64,000 nucleotides of DNA from Pseudomonas sp. ISL-84 (GCA_018613035.1 JAGGRA010000030.1:1-64000), one strand, 5' to 3'; shown: positions 27,942 to 36,307, counted from the stretch's first letter. Made by a program: numbers and translations. The notes: generated by a model from the letters alone, not told the origin.

Positions 27942-27954
27942 TTGGATAGACCAA
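27942..27954. promoter_or_regulatory. FadR-type operator 2
   Basis: TTGGATAGACCAA, flanked by further matching A and T, is a near-perfect version of operator 1, about 126 bases away and nearer the GntR gene. The pair suggests joint control of both divergent units. Confidence 0.6.
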
Positions 27955-28090
27955 TTTAATTGAAATTTTTACTATTTATGGGTAAAATCATAGCATGGGA
28001 TATTTTTCAGGTCAATACATGTATTCTAAATTATCAAAATATTTTATATTTTCAAGTTGCTTTTCACAATAAAAATATGATTTGGGTGTG

Positions 28091-28792
28091 ATGTCATTGT
28101 CTTTTAATCGGGTTCAATATAACAGATTATACGAACAGGTTTTAGAACAAATTGAAAATCAAATCGAATCAGGTGATTTAAAGCTCGGTGACCGGCTGCC
28201 AACTGAAAGAGAATTATCTAATAAAATAGGTGTTAGCAGAGGTACTTTAAGAGAGGCATTTCGGATTCTTGAGGAACAAGGAATAATTGAAACGAAACCA
28301 GGCGGGGGCAGATACTTAAGGAACATCCAAACGAATGCGTATACGAAAATGAATAATTCCATCATTTCGGAACTGCAGAAAGCTGCAATCATTGACCTCT
28401 TGGAAATTCGAGAAATACTAGAGCTCAAAATGGTTGAACTTGCCTGCGAACGAATAACAAAAGAAGAAATTGATCAATTAGAAAAGGGACTAAATGAAAA
28501 TCAAGAAAATCGGTCATTGGATTATGATTTTCATATTGAGCTTGCACGGGCATCTAAAAACATCGTGATTGTTAACTTTATGAAGCTAAATATCAATATC
28601 ATTAAAGAAGCCAGGAAAATGAGTTTCAATAATACAACGAATTTTACATCAGCTATACAAGAACATCGTGAGATATTAGATGCTGTCAAAAACGGGGATA
28701 AAAACCTTGCTAAAGAAAAGTTATTAATGCATCTTTCCAAAATAAGAGTGAGAATGAATCAGGAAGAAGTTAATCTGCCACAGGAATTTTAG
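28091..28792 (+). CDS. FadR-type GntR regulator (FCD domain)
   Basis: About 233 residues. The N-terminal winged helix carries LPTERELSNKIGVSRGTLRE near residues 35-55, the FadR-subfamily pattern, with REAFRILEEQGIIETKPGGG completing the wing. The C-terminal FCD domain has IREILELKMVELACERI, DFHIELARAS and IQEHREIL histidines. It is divergent from the acyl-CoA synthetase/TctABC operon, with two TTGGT-type operators between, so it very likely controls that operon. The ATG at 28091 is preferred over a TTG at 28082; the ribosome site is weak either way. Confidence 0.9.
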   Translation: MSLSFNRVQYNRLYEQVLEQIENQIESGDLKLGDRLPTERELSNKIGVSRGTLREAFRILEEQGIIETKPGGGRYLRNIQTNAYTKMNNSIISELQKAAIIDLLEIREILELKMVELACERITKEEIDQLEKGLNENQENRSLDYDFHIELARASKNIVIVNFMKLNINIIKEARKMSFNNTTNFTSAIQEHREILDAVKNGDKNLAKEKLLMHLSKIRVRMNQEEVNLPQEF

Positions 28793-28842
28793 GAATTATT
28801 CTATAAATAATCTACCTGATATTGGGGACAGAGTGGGACAGA

Positions 28843-28941
28843 GGGACAGGTTCACTGTCCCAGTCCTACCTCAAATCTTAATGGGACAAGGGACCTGTCC
28901 CCGTGTCCTCTTGATGGGACAAGGGACCTGTCCCCGTGTCC
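28843..28941. repeat. GGGACA-type palindromes with a tandem pair
   Basis: A palindrome GGGACAG-GTTCA-CTGTCCC (28843-28861) is followed by two identical 28-bp units (28881-28908 and 28914-28941), each holding nested GGGAC/GTCCC inverted repeats, period 33 bp. It lies between the FadR-type regulator and the UDG-like gene. It belongs with the single palindromes at 10280 and 41792. Confidence 0.75.
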
Positions 28942-29052
28942 CACCCAACCACGATTCTATATTTTAAGTACATGATATCAGAAAGTGCTATAAAGGGAAG
29001 GATTTACTTATTACTAAACCTTTTAAACTCCCTAGAAATGATAAAATAGATT

Positions 29053-29865
29053 CTAGATTTTAGAAAAGCACCACTCGATCGATTCGATAAGTAACTTCTC
29101 CCTTATAGAGGCTTTATTGGCTTTTCCTAAACATCTATTTGTATTGTAAAACCAGCTAGGGTGATAGAGATGAATATTTTTTATTGTTGTTGTTTGTCCA
29201 TTCGGGTATTTGTAATCAAAGTCATAAACCTTTCCATGTTCTTTTATGGAAGTCCTGCAGAATTGCTGATAGTATTCTAAGTCGTATTCATATAATAAGG
29301 TTCTTAATGCTGGACCTTGTTTAACTAGTCTGCCTGGCCCTTTCATTTCAACTAATGTATTTAGTGCTTTATTTGCCCAGTTCCCAAAAGAAACGATTAG
29401 TTTTAAATTAGTTAAACGATCTAATTCCTGTTTTAGAATAGTATCACTACAAAGCTCTGTGCAGCTAAAGCCGTTCATATTCCTGTAATCTTCAATTTCC
29501 TTTTTATCTCCTCTGCATTTCACTGCATCTGTTATATAGATTTCTTTCATTATGTCAGTACCAAGACGATTTGGATAATTTCCTATGTATCCTTTATGAT
29601 GCAAAGTTTTACATAGCTCTCTAAAGATTAGATAATAATTGCTAGGCCAAGGGTCAAAATTCTTTCTATGTTCCAAAGTAACCTGCTCAGGTGTCATTCT
29701 ATTTAATTCTTCTAATTTTTCTTCAGTATCTATTTCGCCTCCAGGGCTTTCAAATAGAAACATTACTTTCAAGTCTTCTTTGTTTTCAGAGGTATCATAA
29801 AACACCTTTTGTTGACCATTATTTAGTTTACATTCACCACATTTAAAAACTCTCTCAGCTATCAA
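29053..29865 (-). CDS. Uracil-DNA glycosylase superfamily protein
   Basis: About 270 residues. A CxxC pair (KCGECK) near the N terminus, the loop VMFLFESPGGEID in the place of the UDG water-activating motif, YITDAVKC, LIVSFGNWA and a C-terminal IHLYHPSW matching the HPS motif B place it in the UDG fold, nearest to the family 4/5 type. The expected GEAPG is replaced by FESPG, so true uracil excision is unproven. The TTG at 29865 is chosen because AGGGGGA sits six bases upstream; the frame is open further up. It is divergent from the small gene at 30011. Confidence 0.72.
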   Translation of the reverse strand: MIAERVFKCGECKLNNGQQKVFYDTSENKEDLKVMFLFESPGGEIDTEEKLEELNRMTPEQVTLEHRKNFDPWPSNYYLIFRELCKTLHHKGYIGNYPNRLGTDIMKEIYITDAVKCRGDKKEIEDYRNMNGFSCTELCSDTILKQELDRLTNLKLIVSFGNWANKALNTLVEMKGPGRLVKQGPALRTLLYEYDLEYYQQFCRTSIKEHGKVYDFDYKYPNGQTTTIKNIHLYHPSWFYNTNRCLGKANKASIREKLLIESIEWCFSKI

Positions 29866-30010
29866 AGCCAGTCCCCCTGCCTTTAAAGTATTGAGTATTA
29901 TTATATGGGCCAAAATTCCCTTTAGAATTTACTGACAGGATTTTTTTTAATAGCAAAATATCTGACTTCCTAGAATATACATATTAAAAATATCAACTGG
30001 AGGAGATTTT

Positions 30011-30379
30011 GTGCCAAAGCGTTGGACTGAAAAAGAGGAAAGATACCTTCAAAAAGTAATACCTGATTACCGAAAGAGTATTCTAAAAAAGAACCTCAAA
30101 GAAGCTAAATCTACTACTTTAAAGTTGGCGAAAGAAATTCACCAAGATAACCCAGTCATTCAGAATCGTACAGTCAATGCCATTTATGAACGTCTTCCAT
30201 ATCTGGAGAATCTTCTTGCTGGTGTTTTTGAGAAGCGTCATTATGCTAGTAAGGATCAGAGGTTATATAACACGCTTCCTAGAGAAAGCAAATGTATAAC
30301 TCCCAATCTATGTAATACTAGACATCCTTATAATGGAGCAATGAAAGAGTATCTCAAAAGAACAAAGAGAGACACTTAA
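30011..30379 (+). CDS. Small basic protein, possibly Myb/SANT-like
   Basis: 122 residues, rich in lysine and arginine. The N terminus RWTEKEERYLQKVIP and the later RTVNAIYERLPYLENL resemble a SANT/Myb-type helical DNA-binding domain, but the match is by eye only. The start is GTG with GGAGG upstream. A GGCCTTTGCAA hairpin follows the stop codon. It is divergent from the UDG-like gene. Function unknown. Confidence 0.6.
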   Translation: MPKRWTEKEERYLQKVIPDYRKSILKKNLKEAKSTTLKLAKEIHQDNPVIQNRTVNAIYERLPYLENLLAGVFEKRHYASKDQRLYNTLPRESKCITPNLCNTRHPYNGAMKEYLKRTKRDT

Positions 30380-30389
30380 ATGAAGAAAA

Positions 30390-30418
30390 GGCCTTTGCAA
30401 AGGATGATTGCGAAGGCC
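30390..30418 (+). terminator. Hairpin after the small basic protein gene
   Basis: GGCCTTTGCAA pairs with TTGCGAAGGCC (one mismatch) around a seven-base loop, about ten bases after the stop. There is no clear T tail. Confidence 0.5.
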
Positions 30419-30491
30419 ACGGTAATACCTAAAATAAATGTTTTTCCCCTGTCTTAAGAGGACTGAGATCCACCCAGCCCCCTTCAAAAAC

Positions 30492-30779
30492 TCATTTAAT
30501 TGTCTTTAACAGCTCCTGGATCCTCAAAGCATCTCCCGCTTCTGTTGCCTTTTTAAATTCATGCTGCCATTGCTCCAATTTATTTCTATTATCCTGTTCC
30601 TTCTGGTGCAGCTTCTGCCGGATCGATTCCTGCTTTTCTTTTTCTTCCTGAAGGAGCAGCTCCTTCATCCCTTTGATTCTGGATCGCTTCTCTTCTTCTT
30701 TTTCTAAAACCTCATGGTACTCGTCGCTCGCTTGTGTTAATTTTTCTTTGATTTGCTTGTTCACTTCTTCCCTATTCAT
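30492..30779 (-). CDS. Short coiled-coil protein, third gene of an unknown operon
   Basis: 95 residues, almost entirely charged and helical (EKEEEKRSRIKGMKELL, QKEQDNRNKLEQWQHEF), predicted as a single long coiled coil with no signal or membrane segment. The ATG at 30779 overlaps the stop of the preceding gene in ATGAATAG, so translation is probably coupled. I do not recognise a family. Its tight coupling suggests it acts with the two upstream proteins, perhaps as part of one complex. Confidence 0.7.
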   Translation of the reverse strand: MNREEVNKQIKEKLTQASDEYHEVLEKEEEKRSRIKGMKELLLQEEKEKQESIRQKLHQKEQDNRNKLEQWQHEFKKATEAGDALRIQELLKTIK

Positions 30780-31176
30780 GCTTACCGCTCGCCATTTTAA
30801 GTTCCGCATTCTCGGAGTATAAGAATTTTATCATGTCCGTAATGGTTTGTAACATTTGAATATCACCGTTGGAGATGGCGATTTTCATTCCTTCTTGGAG
30901 GCTTTTGTACAAATCCATCCGCTCTGTATGTTTGACCTTCAAAAAGTCCTGAAAGTTTGCACGGTCATTTTGCAGTCTTTTTAATCCGACCTCCAGCATA
31001 GATTGGATGTGTTCTCTTTGTGTTTTTTCCTGTTCCTTTGCAATCGAATAGTCTTTCATAGCTGTTATCACCTGGCCGATTACTTCTACTCCACTTCCTG
31101 CAAGCATCGCAGCTTCAGGTGATAAACTGGCTTTAGCTTTAGGAATAACGGTGGTTAATGGCTTTAAATTACTCAT
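30772..31176 (-). CDS. Unknown helical protein, second gene of the operon
   Basis: 134 residues. A mildly hydrophobic segment (AAMLAGSGVEVIGQVITAM near residues 22-40) precedes a charged helical region (EQEKTQREHIQSMLEVGLKRL). The start overlaps the end of the first gene by four bases (ATGA). No family is recognised. Co-occurrence with two other helical proteins, one with a hydrophobic segment, suggests a small membrane-associated assembly, but this is inference. Confidence 0.7.
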   Translation of the reverse strand: MSNLKPLTTVIPKAKASLSPEAAMLAGSGVEVIGQVITAMKDYSIAKEQEKTQREHIQSMLEVGLKRLQNDRANFQDFLKVKHTERMDLYKSLQEGMKIAISNGDIQMLQTITDMIKFLYSENAELKMASGKHE

Positions 31177-32156
31177 ATGTTTTCTCCTCCAATTTGGTCC
31201 AGCATATTTTCAAACTCAGTTTCATATTGATTTAAAGTTTTGTGTAGCTGCTCAGCTTTTTTGCTAACCTTTCCTTCCTTCGTGACAAGCTGAATCAAAG
31301 AAACAGTATAAATAGCTGACACAAGCAAGTATGATATTTCCATTTTGGACTGTAGTGATGGATCTTCTTTTGGAACTTGATTTAAATCATCAAGCATTCC
31401 CTTTAACAACTGACTGTACATGGAAAGAAGCGTTTCGCCTTCTTTGATTTTCCGATTCACTTCAGTTAGTTCCATTTTTTTAACCTTCATTTTTTCGACA
31501 GCTAAGAATGCTTTTTGAGAATACCTTTCTGCTTCTTCCAGATAGGCATCGGCTTGCTCCACCCGCTTTCTTTGCTGCTTCATTTTGTAAATGGCAGTAG
31601 GGATTGTTAACAAAGGACTCGTTATAAGAATGGGGAAAGGCATCTCAGATTCTCGAGATGGTCCTGTTGGTCTCTCTCCTAATCTTGAATTGGTGCTATT
31701 AATAATCTGATCCCCTTGCTTTTGCAACTCTTTTATTTCTGCTAGAGACAGAAACTGAAGTTTATTAAACTGCTTATATTTTTCGGACGAGAACTTGTCA
31801 AAATCAATCTGGTTGCTTTCAAGCATGTTCAACCATTCCGAAACTTCCTTTTGCTGAACAGATAATTTCAAGAGGTTAAAGGCTTCTACCTTTTTGGATG
31901 TTTGTTTTGCCTTTGATTGAAACGATTTTATTTCTCTTTCAATACGATCTTCTGCTTCACTAATAAGATCATATGCCATCTCGTTCTTTTGAAAAGATGT
32001 TTTGTAATCACTATTTTTCTTAATCACCATCTCTTTGAAGCCATCAGTTGTAAGCTCTCGAAACTCGTCACCTGCATCCCGAAAGATCTCGTTAAATTCT
32101 CTTCCACTGTCGACGAGTATATCCCCTAATTCCTTAAGTGTTCTGAAGAAACCCAT
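31173..32156 (-). CDS. Unknown coiled-coil protein with a central hydrophobic segment, first gene of the operon
   Basis: 327 residues. The N terminus repeats DSGREFNEIF and DAGDEFRELTTDGF, amphipathic motifs of about 12 residues. Two coiled-coil regions flank a central hydrophobic stretch PFPILITSPLLTIPTAIY near residues 174-191, and a second mild one near 275-290 (ISYLLVSAIYTVSLIQLV). No signal peptide. I recognise no enzyme motif. It begins a three-gene operon whose members overlap by four to eight bases and that lies next to the RAYT-comM locus. A phage-derived, stress or defence role is possible but not shown. Confidence 0.7.
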   Translation of the reverse strand: MGFFRTLKELGDILVDSGREFNEIFRDAGDEFRELTTDGFKEMVIKKNSDYKTSFQKNEMAYDLISEAEDRIEREIKSFQSKAKQTSKKVEAFNLLKLSVQQKEVSEWLNMLESNQIDFDKFSSEKYKQFNKLQFLSLAEIKELQKQGDQIINSTNSRLGERPTGPSRESEMPFPILITSPLLTIPTAIYKMKQQRKRVEQADAYLEEAERYSQKAFLAVEKMKVKKMELTEVNRKIKEGETLLSMYSQLLKGMLDDLNQVPKEDPSLQSKMEISYLLVSAIYTVSLIQLVTKEGKVSKKAEQLHKTLNQYETEFENMLDQIGGENI

Positions 32157-32341
32157 GTTTCATCTCCTATTACTTTTTGTATAGAGCATCTATTGCACCA
32201 ATAGTCTCTTTCATCTCTTTACGAAAAGTTACCGGTTCAGACGCCTAAACTGTCATCTAGATTAGTTAGCTACTCTTCTTATAGGAAAATAATAACATAT
32301 AATGCAATCATAGGGTGTTTCTTTAGACCTAAAACATTTAT

Positions 32342-32385
32342 AAATAAAATAACCCCCAACGCAATAGCATCGGCAGTTATTTATT
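32342..32385 (-). terminator. Terminator downstream of comM
   Basis: On the minus strand AAATAACTGCCGATG and the later GTTATTTTATTT form a stem with an AT base and T-rich tail, about 100 bases after the comM stop. The rest of the 32157-32483 gap holds the operon promoter and nothing else I can identify. Confidence 0.45.
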
Positions 32386-32483
32386 GTAAAACATTTTATA
32401 TTCAAGAAGCATGCTATAAAAATGCTTACAGTCACGGAGTTAAATGGTAATTTGCAACATTCTAAAATAGTACTTGATATTAA

Positions 32484-34007
32484 TTAACTGCCATTCACCT
32501 TTATTCCAACTACATCCTTCCTCTCCACCAAACTATTCAACTTCACTGCCTCCCATATACTTTGATCAGTAATCCCTACACTCCCCTTCAAATCCGAAAT
32601 GGTTCGTGCCAACCGAATAATTTTAATTTGGGTGCGATTACTCCAGTTTTTTTTATAGGAGAACAGCTGCAGCGTTCGCTGCTGTTCAGCTGTTAAGGGA
32701 CTTGTTTTCAATAAAGTGTCATAGGATACTCTGCCGTTGCCTATCTCTCTTCTATACCGGTCATACTGCATTTCTCTGGCTGCTTCTACTCTTTTTCTTA
32801 TGGCAGATGAGGACTCTTCTTTTCTTGTATGAACAGATTTCAGGTTAACAGGTGACAATGATAAATTGATATCAAATCGGTCTTTCAGTGGACCTGATAG
32901 CTTATTTTGATAGGCAGCGATTTGTTTAGGGCTACAGGTACAATAATGAGTATTTGAACCTGCATAACCGCATGGACATGGGTTCATGGCTCCAATCAGA
33001 ATGAAAGAGGCTGGATAAGTTACGGTTGCCTGTGTCCGGCTAATGCTGACTTTTCCGCTCTCTAAAGGCTGTCGAAGCATATCAAGTGTTTTCTTAGTAA
33101 ATTCTGCAATTTCATCAAGGAATAACACACCGCGATGGGCCAGCGATATCTCGCCTTGGATATTGTCCTCCTCCAACAATTGAAACACCAGACGCAGAAT
33201 GATGAGGATTCCGGAAGGGCGGAATATCAGTATACTCCCATGAACTTCCGCTTAACTGGTACAAACTAATCATTTCTAACTGTGCTTCTTTCGAAAGAGG
33301 AGGCATAATGGATGGGAAACTTTCTGCCAAGAGGCTTTTACCGCAGCCTGGAGGCCCCGTCATAAACACATGATGTTCTCCTGCGGCTGCTATCTCTAAA
33401 GCATATTTGGCATAAGAATGGCCCACTATTTCTTTAAAATCAGTAGAGTAAATTTGGTTATCGACTACCTTGGTTTTAGGAAACAATGGGATTGATCCTT
33501 GCCCGTTAAGGTGGAGGATAACCTCATTCAATGATGATATATAAACAATCTCCAATTCTTTAAATTCTAAAGCGGGTAGCCTTTCATCAAAAGGCATATA
33601 TAACTTTTTCAAGCCCAGTTTTTTAGCCGCCAGTACAGCTGGCAGCATCCCTTCCACCGGCTGGACTCGTCCATCCAATGAAAGGGCTCCGACGAAGCCA
33701 GTATGATCGGGGATGTTAACTTTTAGTTCCTTAAAACTGATTAACACACTAATCGCCATGGCTAAATCAACATTGGGCCATTTTTCTTTAATTCTGCTGG
33801 TGATAAATGAATAATAATCTTTTGACTGGAGAGTGAATACCCCAATGAATGTAAAGCAGCTGCGACCCGTTCTTTTGATTCTTTCACAGAGGCATCAGGC
33901 AACCCAACAATAACAATTGAATCAACCCCCACTACTGCTTTGACTTCCACATGAACTAAATATCCCTCCATTCCTCTTAATCCAATACTAACTGCTCTGG
34001 CACACAT
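32484..34007 (-). pseudogene. comM: Frameshifted comM/yifB (Mg-chelatase-like AAA ATPase)
   Basis: All parts of a YifB/ComM protein are present in order but in three frames. Segment 1 (33762-34007) is the N-terminal Lon-protease-like domain, from SIGLRGMEGYLVHVEV to LSPAELKKNGP. A lost base after GPM shifts to segment 2 (33115-33759), with Walker A GPPGCGKS and RNPHHSASGVSIVGGG. About five lost bases near QYPR shift to segment 3 (32484-33188), with HRGVLFLDEIAEF, NPCPCGY and the C terminus ending VNGS. ComM is a helicase acting in natural transformation. GGAGGGG precedes the start, which lies inside the RAYT gene's 3' end. Unless both shifts are sequencing errors this copy is inactive. Confidence 0.88.
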
Positions 34008-34567
34008 AGCTGCCCCTCCTCATTCTTTTTCTTGTTTTTTTCAACAAATTTTCTATATTGCTCTTCAACAGGTTCTCGGAAAAAGGACAAAGTTTTACTG
34101 TGGTCAACATGAGGATTAAACGGAAGAAGATTTACATATGAGGCATAACTGCTCCACCGGTAATCCTCCAAGTGAGAGACCATTTTGGCCTCCAACGGAT
34201 TACGATGGATATAGCGACTTACTTCCAGAAAATAAGCATCTGTTTCAATTAATTTTGCTCCATAGCGCCCCTGAAAAACATGGCCGTCTGTTCTTAAACG
34301 CTGATTAAGGTATACTGCATATCTGGAATGCATTTCTTTCATGATATATTGAATATGATGATGAGTGGTTTCAAGCTGAAGATGAAGGTGGTTGGTCATT
34401 AAGCAGTAGGAGTGTAAAACAAAAGGCATCATGCTGCGGACATCTTCCAAAATGGCCAAATACGTTTGAAAATCCACTTGGTCATGAAAAATCGCTGCTC
34501 TGCGATTTCCTCTGGCAACAATATGATACATCGCACCAGGAAACCAAATCCGAAGTGGCCTTGGCAT
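33977..34567 (-). CDS. REP-associated tyrosine transposase (RAYT, IS200-like fold)
   Basis: 196 residues. N terminus PRPLRIWFPGAMYHIVARGN, the HUH metal motif NHLHLQLE near residue 67, and the catalytic tyrosine region VSRYIHRNPLEAK near residue 135 are characteristic of RAYTs, single-strand DNA transposases that mobilise small palindromic repeats. AAGGAGG lies seven bases before the ATG. The gene appears intact. Its last 31 bases overlap the start of the comM pseudogene. The sequence upstream (34591-34716) is found twice more in the window and ends in the common GGGGTCAGGCACC-type motif, so this protein probably acts, or acted, on that repeat family. Confidence 0.92.
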   Translation of the reverse strand: MPRPLRIWFPGAMYHIVARGNRRAAIFHDQVDFQTYLAILEDVRSMMPFVLHSYCLMTNHLHLQLETTHHHIQYIMKEMHSRYAVYLNQRLRTDGHVFQGRYGAKLIETDAYFLEVSRYIHRNPLEAKMVSHLEDYRWSSYASYVNLLPFNPHVDHSKTLSFFREPVEEQYRKFVEKNKKKNEEGQLCVPEQLVLD

Positions 34568-34590
34568 TATATAACCTCCTTAAAATATTT

Positions 34591-34716
34591 AGGAACACAT
34601 GTTCGTTAAAATGATTTTAAACCATCTTTCATTAGCCGTCAATATCCTACATAAAAAACTAGCTCAGCAACGCCAAGCTAGTCTTTAACGCTTCACTGTA
34701 TGTGGGGTCGGGCACC
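34591..34716. repeat. Type-A repeat upstream of RAYT (copy 1)
   Basis: It contains CGTCAATATCCTACATAAA, a hairpin ACTAGCT/AGCTAGT (34658-34682), CTTTAACGCTTCACTGTATG, and the end GTGGGGTCGGGCACC at 34702-34716. Copies are at 42124-42224 plus 44662-44695 (split by an IS21) and at 46338-46460. In two of three copies a RAYT gene or its 5' part is attached. Confidence 0.8.
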
Positions 34717-34809
34717 GGATTTTTAGGAGTATTTACCCTAAAAAAACACTGAATTACTTTGCGGTTTTATGTTCATCCTAAAATAAAGATAATTTTAGGA
34801 GGAATACTT

Positions 34810-35817
34810 ATGCCAGAAAAACCTGCAATTACGTCATCAGAACTAGGAGTATTATGGCTTACATATCAAGAAAAAACAATGATTTTACGAATGTTAGAGT
34901 ATTTTATAGCGAAAGCAGATGACGAAAAAGCCAAGGATATTATGGCTAATTTGCATGAAGAACTTGAAATATATGTTGGTAAAATAGTTCAGATATTTGA
35001 AGAGGAAGGTGCTGTTATACCAGTTGGATATACAGCACAAGATGTAAATAAGGATGTCCCAAAGCTATATGATAATGGTTTTGACATTATGTTTGTTCGT
35101 CTTTTAAAAGAAATCAGTATGGGTTTACATTCATTAAATGTAACAATGACGTTTCGAGAAGATATTAATATACTTTTTGAAGACCTTACTGCTCTCACCC
35201 AAAAGTATTTCAGGATATGCTCTCAATATTTGTTGGAAAAAGGATTACTTGTTAGAACACCTTATGTATCGATGCCAAAATCAGTTGAGTTTATTAAAAA
35301 TAATAGTTATTTAGGTGGGATAGCTCTTAATCCATTTAGTCAAAAAAGAACATTGAATACGGTAGAGGTCGCTCACCTTCATAAAGCTATTGAATCAAAT
35401 CTTTCAGGATTGCAGATGATCTTAGGTTTTGGTCAGTGTGCTAATGATACTGAGGTGAAAAAGTTCTTTAATGAAGGTGCAGAGCTTGCTAAAGGTATTA
35501 TAAAAGAAATAAGTGAAGTCATGATTCAAACAAATCTTTCAATTCCTCAAACCCCAGGAGGGAATGCGACTAATTCAACAGTGGCTCCATTTTCTGATAA
35601 GCTAATGATGTATTGTACAAGTCTTTTTTGTAGTTTTTCATTGGGAAGCAATTCACTCGGAACTGCTTTTAGTTTACGAAATGACTTGCCCGCCAAAAAT
35701 ACGATTTTTATGAAAGATATTTTTGAATATGCTCATAAGGGTGCGAAAATCATGATTAAAAATGGTTGGATGGAAGAGCCACCTCAAATGGAGGACCGTA
35801 AACAAAAGATGAATTGA
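34810..35817 (+). CDS. DUF3231 family protein (spore-coat-like)
   Basis: 335 residues in two homologous helical halves, the first starting ITSSELGVLWLTYQEKTMIL and the second LNTVEVAHLHKAIESNLSGL. DUF3231 proteins are widespread in spore-forming Bacillaceae and resemble coat protein F/ferritin-like bundles; the exact role is unknown. The ATG at 34810 has AGGAGG at seven bases, so the in-frame extension upstream is not used. It probably forms a unit with the small membrane protein gene 10 bases downstream. The start lies just beyond a RAYT-type repeat end. Confidence 0.85.
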   Translation: MPEKPAITSSELGVLWLTYQEKTMILRMLEYFIAKADDEKAKDIMANLHEELEIYVGKIVQIFEEEGAVIPVGYTAQDVNKDVPKLYDNGFDIMFVRLLKEISMGLHSLNVTMTFREDINILFEDLTALTQKYFRICSQYLLEKGLLVRTPYVSMPKSVEFIKNNSYLGGIALNPFSQKRTLNTVEVAHLHKAIESNLSGLQMILGFGQCANDTEVKKFFNEGAELAKGIIKEISEVMIQTNLSIPQTPGGNATNSTVAPFSDKLMMYCTSLFCSFSLGSNSLGTAFSLRNDLPAKNTIFMKDIFEYAHKGAKIMIKNGWMEEPPQMEDRKQKMN

Positions 35818-35827
35818 GTGATATGGG

Positions 35828-36307
35828 GTGAGCTGTTATAAGAAACCTAAAAAACATGAGGCTTTACTATGGAGCATAGCATTACCAGGGTTTGGTCAGT
35901 TCTTAAATAGAAGGTTATTTAAAGGGAGTATATTAATTCTTTTAGAATTTCTTGTAAATGTACTAAGTAACTTCAACTTAGCGATTATCTATTCATTTAC
36001 AGGAGAAATACAAAAAGCCATTGATGTTACAAATTTTCAATGGCTTATGTTCTATCCTTGTTTGTATATGTTTGCCATGTGGGATGCATATAGGGATGCA
36101 GAAGGAGAAATAAATCCATATTCGTATATCCCCTTTGTATTTGGTGCTTTTTTTATAACAATTGGGTTGATTTTTTCAACAAAACTAAAAATAATGGGTG
36201 TCGTATTCGGTCCAGTAATTCTACCTATACTTTCTTTAGTACCAGGTCTAACGATAGGATTTATCATTTATCACATTGTTCTAACAATGAACTATAGAAG
36301 ACACTAA
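35828..36307 (+). CDS. Small membrane protein of unknown function
   Basis: About 159 residues with a short basic N terminus (KKPKKHEALLWSIALPGFGQ) and four hydrophobic segments. The N-terminal ALPGFGQFLNRRLFKG resembles the start of TM2-like small membrane proteins, in which PGxGQxYxG precedes helix 1. The start is GTG with a weak ribosome site, ten bases after the DUF3231 gene, suggesting coupling. Function unknown. Confidence 0.65.
   Translation: MSCYKKPKKHEALLWSIALPGFGQFLNRRLFKGSILILLEFLVNVLSNFNLAIIYSFTGEIQKAIDVTNFQWLMFYPCLYMFAMWDAYRDAEGEINPYSYIPFVFGAFFITIGLIFSTKLKIMGVVFGPVILPILSLVPGLTIGFIIYHIVLTMNYRRH

Noticed and set aside
28881-28941. Two identical 28-bp units resembling a CRISPR array
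   Set aside because: There are only two units, the spacer is five bases and the repeat is internally palindromic throughout; no cas genes are present.
36052-36267. Minus-strand open frame inside the small membrane protein gene
   Set aside because: It is a shadow of the plus-strand membrane protein, with no ribosome site.
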